From contig CM075102.1 of assembly GCA_037576195.1 (NCBI GenBank), positions 46,868,745 through 46,932,744 on the forward strand: a DNA stretch of 64,000 nt, written 5' to 3'. The notes under the pieces were generated by a model. That model saw nothing but the letters and a program-made list of their open reading frames with translations. It did not search any database and was not told the origin of the DNA. This stretch comes from Phytoseiulus persimilis (lineage: Eukaryota > Arthropoda > Arachnida > Mesostigmata > Phytoseiidae). How positions within the stretch are numbered: position 1 is the stretch's first letter; every line of letters begins with the position of its first letter. A program made the position numbers and the translations under genes. Positions 49,629 through 60,600 of this stretch are shown in pieces.

Positions 49629-50705
49629 GTAGTTCTCCGACGGAATCGTGCGAGGTATATGTATTTCGGATGCGTGGGAAAGTTCTGAGCGCCAAACTCC
49701 GACAGCTCATAACTCCGCTTCCAGAAGGCGCAAAAAGATGATGAAAAACTCAAAATACGCGAAATTTAGTCAGCTTCCCGATGCTGCCTCCGAATTGATC
49801 CGACGAACGGCTTGCCAACACCGACGGTGTCACTGAAATGGTCGAAAATCGAAAAAATCCCGATTTTCCGATTCCGGCGAAGCTAAGATTATTACCCCTG
49901 TTTCCTCGCAAGAATCAAGAATTTTGTCGGTGATTGAGCTGTTTGAAAGGAAATTGAGCGATCCGATCGCTGCAAAGCGGAGATATCGGCCTCGGAAGTT
50001 TCGATTTTTAGCCCTCCTTACCACCATGCTGAGTGAGTGAGAAAAATATGGGCCTTCTCAGAAAATGCTCCATCTCTCAGAAGGAACGAGTCAATTCGAG
50101 ATACTGCATAGCGAATCATATGACCGGGCTCGAAGCTTCAAAAAAAAACTCATATGATCCAGTTCTCCAGCGGATATCATGTGATTCATTGTGATTCCCA
50201 GTCGCGATTCGAAGCTATAGATGAAGAGGTAAAAATTGAATCGTATGACATGTTTTTGAAGCTTTGAGCTCGGCTATGGGATGCGCGATGCGGCATCTCG
50301 AATTAGGTCGTTTCTCGGTGGAAAGAGCATTTTTTGGAGGCCCAAATCTTCCCCATACACTCAACACAGTGGTCAGGAAGGTAAAAAATCAAAACTTCCG
50401 AGGCCGATATCTCCGCTTTGCAGCGGCCGAATCGCTCTTTTTTTTACAGCTAAATTCTTGACGAACTTTATGATTCCGAAGAGAAAACAGGGTGTTCATA
50501 ATCTCAGTTTCGCCGGTGTTGGCAGGTGGATTGCTGAATCTATTCGAAGTTGGCTTTGAAAGCTGACCCAATCCCGCGTATTTTGAGCATTCCATCATAT
50601 TTCTTACGGTCTTACGAGCTGTCAAAGTTCAGCGCTCAGAACTTCTGAACGCATCCAATAGTAGACCCATGCAGCCCTCTCATCGGGAGCCACTGTTAGG
50701 ACTTG
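49629..50705. repeat. long imperfect palindrome, about 1.1 kb
   Basis: The region folds back on itself over almost its whole length. A perfect 34-bp inverted pair lies at 49968-50001 and 50392-50425. Other matched segments are the stretch around GGATGCGT at 49669 with its complement near 50650, CTCAAAATACGCG at about 49750 with its complement near 50580, and, close to the centre, TTCGAGAT at about 50095 with ATCTCGAA near 50295 and GAAGCTTCAAAAA at about 50133 with its complement near 50252. Outside the perfect core the arms are diverged with small indels, so this is an old inverted duplication or a foldback-type element. No transposase is encoded between the arms. The outermost limits are approximate; similarity fades beyond about 49629 and 50705. 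Confidence 0.8.
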
Positions 50706-51271
50706 AGCGACCCAGCAGGTTTGGAGGTGTGCTACGTTGAGGGGACCAGATATCCACAGCGATCATGGTCGGCGCGGAGATTCCTGCCATTTGTCAATGA
50801 AGCTATACTTGTTTCTCAGCTCGGAGCTTACCCTGCATTTAGCAAAGACCATCATCACCATCGGCGTCGCCACCAAGGCATGAGCATTAGAAATTGGGAA
50901 CGTTCACACCAGTTTCTAGACTCATTTATCTATGAAGCCTCACTGAGGGAACCACAATCAGTCTCATGAGGACGCTAAGCTTCGAATACTCCCCCGTAAC
51001 TACTCAGGGCGGTTCGTTATGTCCGAGGGAAGACCCTGTGGCTCCATTACTAGAAATCTCATGCTTGATGTCGAGCCCTTGAGCGCATAATTTCCACCAT
51101 TGATCACTTGCTTCTCTCCGCGTTCCTCTAGAGCTTTGTCCGATCAAGATTCTGCCATGCTTTCCAGGGCATCGTCGCTCCTTCTGGAAGTTTTCTTGTC
51201 TCCCGCTTCTCTGTCTGGGATTTACTTCTGTTGATGTTTAGGCTACTACTGGCGGTCCAAAGAGGGGAGAG
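50706..51271. other. intergenic and FARS2 5' region
   Basis: No gene seen. It probably contains the FARS2 promoter and 5' UTR. Confidence 0.4.
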
Positions 51272-53288
51272 ATGCGAATAAGGATGATGCTGTGCAGTGC
51301 GCGGATCGGGCCTGCCTGTGGCCCCAGATTTTTCATCCGGTTGCTGAGCGCGCAGAAAGATGTCCGACCATCAACGTTGCATGTCGAAGGTGGAATTTAT
51401 CGGACTGATGAATTCACAAATGTCACTCCGACGATTCTCCGATTGGTCGAGAGTATGTTTTCTACTAGACCGAGTGAACTGATCACAACATAAATCCGCT
51501 GATTTTTCGGGTGCCCGCGCATCGATCGGTATAGCTCTTTGCATGAACATCCGTCGATCAATTGTCGAAGATTGAGGGCATGTTGTGCAGCCCGCTCTTT
51601 TCAAGAGCTTCACTCTGTCAGTGCACCTGTCTCTACGACCGAGGTGGCTGCAAGATGCGGTCGAAACATAACGCCCATTCCATTTCGCGACCCAGAATCG
51701 AATTCTATCTCTTCACTGCTGGGGTTTAAGTCTTGCTACCTGGACTTTCAGGGAAACTCCACCTCCAACCAAAACACCCAATAAATCTGTTCAAGCAGCG
51801 AATCACGGCTTATTTCAACAAGAATTTCATAAATCGTCGAGGGAATCCTAGGTTCTCGGTGATCGACAGGCTGTCACCCGTCGTTAGCCTCGAGCAAGTG
51901 AGTCTCGCATTTCCTAAATCGAGTTTTCGTGTATCGGTTGAGGGAGGAATGGTCTGCTCACCATTCAGTGTTGGCTGTTATCGTGATTTGATGCTGATGA
52001 GGAACTCTTCAATGCTTCCAGAATTTTGATTCTCTTCTGGTCCCCACTAACCATCCGTCTCGCTCCAAAACCGACTCCTATTTTCTCAATGAGAAGTTCA
52101 TGCTGAGAGCGCACACTTCGGCTCACCAAAGAGATCTGATAGCATCGGGTCTGGACGCATTCCTGGCCATCGGTGACGTCTATCGTCGGGATGAAATCGA
52201 TCGAACACATTATCCAGTTTTTCATCAAGTCGAGGCCGTCCGACTACTCACAAAAGAGCAACTATTCAAAAATCAGGCGGACAAACTCGAACTTTTTGAG
52301 ACCTCGACGCCTTTGATGAAGCTCGACATCGACAACAAGCAATCCTGCCATTCCATGGAAACTGCGAAAATGTTGGAACACGATCTGAAGAGCGCTCTCG
52401 AAGGGATGGTGGCTGATATATTTCAGGAGAAGCTTGAATGCAGATGGGTGAGTTCGCGATCCTCAGGCGAAACAGAAGCTGACAGATACTATGCAAAAGA
52501 AGTCGAGGAAAGAGAGCTGGTGGATAACCGGGAAATCTCCAGGTGGACACGCACTTCCCCTTCACGCATCCATCGTTCGAGCTGGAGATAAAATTCAACG
52601 ATGTTTGGATCGAGGTACTCGGCTGTGGTATCATCAGGCAAGAAATACTGCATAACACCGGAGTTCAGGACAAGGTACGAACAAGCTCGATCTTCTCAGC
52701 TATGCGCGAGGCTTCGCGGCCGTCTACTGAAGTCCTCCTTTTGACTAGGTTGGATGGGCGTTCGGCATCGGCTTGGAACGTGTTGCGATGCTGTATTACG
52801 GCATCGAAGATATCCGAGCTTTCTGGAGTGAGGATCCCGGTTTCCATGCTCAATTCAACTTCACCGATCCGTACAAGCGGATCACGTTCAAACCGATTTC
52901 AGTGCATCCGCCTTGTGTCGCTGACATGTCGTTCTGGGTGCCGAACCAGTTCGAACCGAACGACTTCTTTGACATCGTGGGTTTTGCTCTTTTCCTCATT
53001 TTATCCCCACCCTCCTCCGAACGTGGTCATCATTCCATGATCGTAATAATTTCGTTGATGTTTTTCCAGGTGCGCACTATCGGAGGAGATCTCGTTCAAG
53101 AAGTCACTCAAATCGACGCTTTCAAGCACCCAAAAACGTTGCGTACTTCACACTGTTATAGAATCACGTATCGACACATCACGAAGACATTGACGAAAGC
53201 TGAAATCAACGTAGTTCACAACTCGATTGCACAGGCGGCTGTGGGGGACCTTAGTGTCGAATTGAGAGCTGACCCAACACAAAAATGA
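51272..53288 (+). CDS. FARS2: mitochondrial phenylalanyl-tRNA synthetase
   Basis: Six exons (51272-51452, 51752-51897, 52022-52447, 52543-52674, 52749-52976, 53070-53288) join to 443 residues; human FARS2 has 451. The first 30 residues are Arg/Ser-rich without acidic residues, fitting a mitochondrial targeting peptide. The class II catalytic core has the family blocks [61 protein letters not shown] and the motif-3 region [13 protein letters not shown]. The C-terminal ferredoxin-fold anticodon-binding domain spans about the last 95 residues (DMSFWVPN ... [11 protein letters not shown] ... [11 protein letters not shown]). This monomeric single-chain form charges mitochondrial tRNA-Phe with phenylalanine. 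ATGs at 51284 and 51287 are alternative starts. AATAAA at 53339 follows the stop by about 50 bases. Confidence 0.96.
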
Positions 53289-53338
53289 CAGTTCAAACCT
53301 GTTTAGCGCAACAGAGAATTAAATCTGCGACGGTTGTA

Positions 53339-53344
53339 AATAAA
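53339..53344 (+). terminator. poly(A) signal of FARS2
   Basis: AATAAA about 50 bases after the FARS2 stop. Confidence 0.65.
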
Positions 53345-54624
53345 TATCGTGTACCTGGGTCATCCGTTTCCCTACTTTCATTTATTCCTGAGTAGTCGAG
53401 AGACCACCGAAGGTTTCGAGAGATTTTATCCGCAGGGATGCGGAACTCTTCGTGACGCTCGCTCTTCGCCAACACTCCAAGGAGTTTAAGCAGTTTTGGA
53501 CCAGATCATCCTACAAAAGTGCTCTCCTGTATGAATCGGTGCTTACGGCATCAGTCCCCTCGAGTTGGCGGAGGACGGGATCGCAGACGTGAGCACAGTA
53601 CCAGTTCCGATCGACCCAATCGAGGTCAGGTACATGGACCCTATGCGACGAGTACACCACGATCTGAGAGGTGCGGGGAACTTGCTCCCGAACGAATCCC
53701 ATTAGTTGACTGTCGTTCCCATCACTTCTTTGATGGTGACCCTGCTATTTTCGCGCTAAGCCAGACTCTCATCGGAACTGTTCAGCACCACAAAAAGCAT
53801 TGGGCAGCATGTAGCATGAAGCCACGAAGTTCCCGCTCAGCCCGATTTGAAGTTTCGCGCGGCTGCGGATGCGGGCCCTTTAACGCACCAGCGACGGCGG
53901 CGCGTGTGCTTCGAACGAAACCGACGACGACGACGACGAAAAAGACGCCTGTCGCTACTGATGGAGCAAGAGTGACGGTAGAGCCAGCAAGTTGAGCAGC
54001 AGCAACCAGCGACCACAAAGGGAGTCAAGTGTTCACGATGGTGAGTGAGAATTCGAATCCGTTCCTCGTGCACTTGCTCCTCCATCTCTCGTGTGGGGGA
54101 CACCGAGAGAGCTCACCGCGAAGAGCTCAGCTCTTCACTTTGAGATCGCTTCGGAAGTGGAATCCGTAGGTTTCATAGCTGGCCGAACGAGATGAATGAG
54201 CCCCCGTAAATGTCAGAATCGATTCCTGTCAAAAGCAAATGATCTCAGGCGAATTGCAGCGAAATTCGAGCCCTCTCAGAGTGGTTCCCGAGCTTATCGT
54301 TCGTTCTGGGCGATTCTCAGCGGAGCGGAGATCGAACGAGCCCGAAAGTCATGCCCCGGTCGTGGCTTCGGTCATTTCGAACAGTGGTTTTCTCTTGGCT
54401 GAGTATCGGGATTTGAGCGCCAGATCTCCAAGGGGATGGAGATATGAAAGAGGGGGCTTCTGAATCGGTCGGTGATTTCGAATGGTTGGGTCGAGACGAG
54501 AGCGGCTCCAGAGGCGAGAATCTATCACGCTCCCGGAGAAGGCGCATCTAACGAGTCGTCTGTCCGTTTGCATCAGGCTGTGATTCGATTCCGCGAATAG
54601 AGAGGCTGCTCGCAAACGCTCAAG
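53345..54624. other. intersectin 5' region with CGA microsatellite
   Basis: No supported gene. A (CGA)n run at 53922-53939 and a strong donor-like GTGAGT at about 54041 may belong to a non-coding first exon of intersectin. Confidence 0.4.
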
Positions 54625-57600
54625 ATGGATCCGTGGACGATCCCTCCGGAGATGAGGGCCAAGTATGACGCCCAGTTCGAAATTATCCAGAATGGAGGGG
54701 CTGTCACCGGGGACGTGGCTCGTGAACTATTCCTCAAGAGCGGTTTGCCACAACAGGTGCTCGCCAAAGTATGGTAAGTTCATGTGATGTTGCGGTCCAG
54801 CTCAGCTGTCCCACCCATGAGTTATGCTCCGTTCACTGAGTCGACCGGCTGGGAATGCATTAGTCCCAGAAGGTGTCCATCCAACTCACTCATCGCCGTT
54901 ATCGTCGGCTAGGGCTCTCGCTGACATGGACTCCGACGGTCGGATCGACAAGAAAGAATTCTCAATTGCCCTGTGGTTGATCGCGATGAGGTTGAAGGGA
55001 ATCGAAGTTCCTGATCGTCTGCCACCATCCCTTCTGGCGCCTCCACCGCGCCCGCCTCCATCGATTGATCCGTTCGTGGCCACGGGTGCTCCTCCGCCGA
55101 GACCAGGGCCTCCCCCAGTTCCTCCAGCACCTCAAAGTGAGTCGACTCGATTTCACGGTACCCAATCTTTCCACGACTAATTTTAGTCGAGGCTTGAGCG
55201 GAAGTCCTCCGCGACGGACTGCCCGTTGCCGGTGTTCCACAACCCGAATCTTATCCGGCGCTTCGCCAACAGTTGCAAAAGCCGGTCCTCCGCCACCGAA
55301 ACCCCCTCCCCCCGTGCCTCCAGCGCCCATCATGTCCCCACCGAAGGCGGCGCCCGCAGTCCCCATACAGAGTCAGGAATGGGCCGTTCCTCAGCAGTCA
55401 AGATTGAAGTACACTCAGCTGTTCAACCAGCACGATAGGCAGAGGACAGGATTCCTTAACGGAAACCAGGCGCGAGGCCTCCTCATGCAAACTGGTCTCC
55501 AGAATACTGTCCTTGCCCAAATCTGGTATCTGTCTGACATCGACACAGGTGAGTTGGTCGTGTTCGATTCATTGTTAAATCAATCTCCGGTCCCTATACA
55601 ACGGTTCATGTTCCACGAACGGGATCGGAACGGGAATCGTAACTTCCGCTGTTCCGTTCCAAGATGGGCGCTTGACATGCGAAGAGTTCGTGCTCGCGAT
55701 GCACCTGTGTGAGCTCGCCAGAGCCGGACAGCCCCTTGCGAGCTCGCTCCCACCCGATCTCATTCCACCGTCATATCGCCGGAAACCTGGCGCGCGTCAT
55801 GATTCTGTTGGTTCCGTGGGTTCGGCGGGGTCACGAGGCCGAGACGGCGTCACTAGTCCTCCGATGACTCAGGAGGTGAGTCATTCCCCGAGCTGGAATT
55901 CTATCTCGACTAACCCTCTAACTGATCTGTGAATCTGCTTTGTTTGAAAACGAACTTTCCTGTCTTCCGTCTCCACCTTCGGGACGAGAACTTCATCTGC
56001 TCTGCCAGCTCGTTGAGACCTGGAATCGATCAGGAACTTGATTCTGTCTAACATCTCCTTGGCTGCGAATTGCGTCTCGAGCTCTTGAGCGAGCGTTGTA
56101 ACGCCTGAATCGTTCATCATTGGCTTTGGGTGCACAGTTGCATTGGTGAGAAGCCTGTCGGTGTCGATCGGCCATCCGTCTACTGATTCATCCTCGCCTC
56201 CTTACCTAACGTTTCTACTCTTCACTCGACTTCACACTCGAAGTTTCACCCAGATTGCGTCGTTGCTGCTCGTTCCCACCGAACTCGCTGCCTGATAATT
56301 ACTGGTTGATATTGACATGACTCCGCATGGCTTGGAGGTGGCGGTTGTATTGCTCCGTGGTGACTCGCTTCGAATGCTCCGACGAACGGCTCCACAACTT
56401 GCCATGAATCCGGGGCTGTGGAGCCCCATCGTTCCCCTGGTCAGTGGCCGGCCGTAATCATTGACGTACGTCTGCTCTCAGAGTGCTGAACTCATTGGAG
56501 CTGGACTCCATGCGAGCCATTCGACGTTTGAGGATAAAAGACGCGAAAACTTCGAGAAAGGACAAGCCGAACTGGAGCGCAGGAGGCAGATCATCGTCGA
56601 GCAACAGCGTCGAGAGCAACAGGAAAGGGAACGCAAAGAGAAGGAGGAAATGCTGCGGAAGGAAAAAGTAGGTAGAAATATCGACATTATGAACTTCAAG
56701 CCGTGGTGATGGTGGTGCCGAAGACGCAGGTCGATCCTTCGACGTTGTCGCAACCGGTCTCGGCGGGAAATCGACGCTGGTTCACTTCATCTCGCGGTCG
56801 ACATCCTTCCGGAGCTCACCGCGTGCAGGAAACCCGCTCAGCTCAGATGTCAGGGTTTCGGGGGCTGCATTGTTTGATAGCACTGTGAATTAGTAGCTCC
56901 CAACAGTCCCGGCTGTTGAGCCTCCCTCAAGCCTTCGAGTTTTCTCGAGGGTGTCATGCTGAAAATGTCTCTCCCTCATTCCAGCTGCGATTAGAACAGG
57001 AACGCAAGCGCCAGGAGGAGCTCGAGGCGGAGAGAGAACGACTACGTCTCCGCGAGATGGAGCTCGAAGCAGAGAGGAAACGACAACAGGAGCAAAAGGA
57101 CGCGGCGCGGAAGGAAATGGAGCGTCAGAAAGAGCTCGAATGGCAACGTCAGAGAATTTCGGAGCTGACTGCACTAAAGCAACGCACCCAGGAAGGACTC
57201 TCCCTGCTCAAGAGGAGGAAGCTCGACCTCTGTTTGCAGGTTGAAAGACTCTCCAGGGAAGTAGGAGAAGTGAATGGCAAAATCGCCGCACAGAAAGAAG
57301 AGGTTGCCACAGCCAAGAGCTTCATCGACGGCATGAGGCCTCAGAGAGATTTGATTATGGGCGAACTGTCCACGGTGAAGCAAGCGCTGAAGGAGTGCTC
57401 CGATCAGACTCTCCTGCTGAATCAGGAGAAACTCAATATGCAAAACCAGTTGGCATCTCTCAAATCGAAGGCCGGCAACAAGAAACGAGAGCTGGAAACG
57501 AAGATTGAAATGGCCAAGAAACAGCTGGCGTCGATAAACAAGTGAGCGATCCGAAACGTGAATCATTTCATACCGATGGCAGAGTTCCGCCAGCTCATCG

Positions 57601-60600
57601 ATGGTGGGTTCCCATGTCCTGTAATCGAGCTGTCTCTGATTATTTACAGCGACATCAAGGACCGGACAAACGAGGTTCTGCGCATCGAAGAAGACATTGA
57701 GAAGAAACCCAAAGTCATCACGGAGGCGAATCATGTCGACGAGTCCGTGTGGGGAGGATCGAACGTCCCACAAGAAGCTACTGAACCCAAACAGGAATGG
57801 TCGGATCCCACGAAGGCTGATTGGGGCGATGAGTCTCCATCGGTGCCCGCAGCCGGTCCCGCCTTGCCCCCGGCCCCCACACAGGCGTCCATCGACGCCT
57901 GGGGTGATGTCGGGGCGCCCACCGTTACATCGGCGGAAGACGCTTGGGGCAAAGATTCGAATGCTGGCTGGGGTGGGGCTGGAGAATCCGTTCCTCCGGC
58001 AGCTAGCGGCACCACCAAATATCGAGCCTTGTTCGAGTTCGAAGCTCGGAACGAAGACGAACTCTCGTTCCAGCCGGGGGACATTATCAATGTCACCCTC
58101 GGAGAGCAGGGCGAAGAGGGTTGGCTTGCGGGTGAGCTCCGGGGCAAGTCGGGTTGGTTTCCGGAGACATACGTTGAACCTTTGGACGGCGCCAGAGCTG
58201 ACCCTGCTCCGGCAATCGAAGCCGAGGTTAGGTCAACTCCGTTGGACACTGTGCATGAAGAACCCGCTGCCGACGGAGAGACCTACTACGCTATTTATCC
58301 GTACGATTCCACCGAGCCCGGGGATCTGTGTTTCCCCGCCGGAGTTGTAATCAAAGTCACTGCTAAGAGCGGGGACTGGTGGACTGGAACCTACAACGGA
58401 ACCTCCGGCGTCTTCCCTCAGAACTACGTCTCGGACAAGCCCGCCGAGCCGGAAGAGGCCGTTTTCAACGAAAGCGAGCAGGCGGCAGCCCCGGCCGCCG
58501 CGAGCGATGCGAAGCCGCAAGCCGAAGGGGCAAACGGTCAAAGGTACTTGTTCTCCTCAGCTCACGTGATTCCACGCACGGTCGAAGAACGCAACGAGGA
58601 GCTAACGCGGGATCGTCCTCCGTAGTTCCAGGTCTGACACACCCAACGAGCTGAAGAAGAGTATGAAGAAGAAACCCGAAATCGTGATGGTCGTCGCCAA
58701 CTACGACGCGAGCGGCGACGGCCAGCTCAGTCTCGTCAAGGGGCAGCTGATCCAGGTCCGCAAGAAGACCGACGGTGGATGGTGGGAAGGCGAAATCCAT
58801 CAGAAGGGGAAGGCCCGCAAGAGCGGCTGGTTCCCAGCCACCTACGTCAAAGTTCTGGCTGGTCCGGGTGGAAGCCCTGCCCCTACGGCAACAGCTAATC
58901 GGGGCTCGTCGAGCGACATGCCCCAAGAGGAAATTCGGGGCGAAAGGGTCAAAGCTGTTTTTGATTTCCAAGGCCAGCAAGACGACGAACTAACTTTCGT
59001 GATTGTAAGTTGAGCGTGCTCGCGGGCTTCTCGACGAATGTTGGAGGAAAACTTTCGGCCCCCGTGAGGGCGACCGCGCGGCGACGTCTTCCTCACGATA
59101 CGTCTCCCTGACTCAAGTTTCTCTCTTTCCAGGACGAAATCATTGTCGTGACCAGCAAAGAAGATCCCTCGTGGTGGAAAGGGATCAAGGTGGCCGACCA
59201 GTCAAGGAAGGAGGGTCTGTTCCCATCGAACTACGTTGAACCTCTGTGTGAGTAGATTTTACGGATTTTCGTCGTTCGTCGTGCCCGATGGTGTTTTGAT
59301 TTGCCCCCGGATGCCTCCGCTCCCGTAGCTCACATCACGAGTCGCCTTCATACCTCGTGTAGTGCCGCCCGATTATACTTTGGTCTCCATCTGTAACGAG
59401 GCGTCTGTCAACAAAGGACTCCACATCATGCATGCATGCAGTGCGCTGAGATGAGCTTGTAGACACTTGTTCCGTGTTAGATGAAACACTGTAATGTTGT
59501 TAACGGTGGCTCTCCTTGCCCTCAGGAGCGGAGCTGTCACAACATTGAGAACTGTGCGCAGTCAGAATCTGTGGAGATCACTGTGCTGGTGGGCCGATGG
59601 TCGGCGGAGAGAGCTTCTTGATGGGCGAACTGTAGAAGTGTCATTCTTCCGCGATTCATAGCACTCACCCCTCACCGATTGAGCCTCAATCGATTTCGAT
59701 CCTTGGTCTCGATCAATTTATCTCGGTGTGCGGAGAGCCCAACGTTCTCGGCGTTGGCTACGCTTGTCCGTAGCCCGTCTCTGATAGAAATGTAGCGGAA
59801 AAGAAAGAAGAGCAAACGAGTGAGCGCATGTCGAGTGAGCGTGTAAGACTGCCAGAGCAACGTTTCGCGGAACCCAAAACGGGAAGGCGTGTGGATGCGA
59901 GAAACCATTAGACACACGAAAGCACAATGTGGCCACACTGCGAGCTCGGACTTTGTGCGCGATTTACTTTAGACTCAGTGCGAATACAGGTCGTCGAAAG
60001 CTTGGCTTCGATATAGTCAGAAGAGGAGCACGCGTCTACCGGAGAGACACGACAGCCAGGATGAGAAGCAAGCGACTACCCCGAGTACCAACGTGCTCTA
60101 ACGGTCATAACCAGGCCTGAATCTGAGAGAATCAGACCGAAGGGTTCGAGAGTCTGTACCAAAGGAATTCGCTGTTCGCTGATGAGTGGCAGGGACCGGA
60201 AAGATACTCCAGGACTCCCTGCGTACAGTCTGAAAAGAGGAGCTCACCCACTGACTTCTAGATTTCTTTCTGATGTTTCACCGAACTAGAGATCACTAAC
60301 CAGTGCACTTCCCGAGCCGGACCGACTAAATTATTGATGTGTTGGTTGGTTCGGAGAATCGTCTCTAGTGGGCTTCACCGTCGGATCCGGCTCTGGGCTC
60401 GAACTATCGTGACCAGTTCGCGAAGATATTCTCAGTTCAAATCTCTCGAGCTTTGTTGTTGAACTCTGTTTGATTGCGAAGTGGAAAAGCAAACGGAACA
60501 GCTCCAATGGAAATTCATTTGCCGTTAGGTTGGGTGTCCTGTTTTTCTAGTCGTTCAAAAACATACGAAAGCTCACCGAGGATTCCTCTTGTCTGCCCAT

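Noticed and set aside
57731-58980. Minus-strand frames of about 170 codons
   Set aside because: They are shadows of the intersectin SH3 exons.
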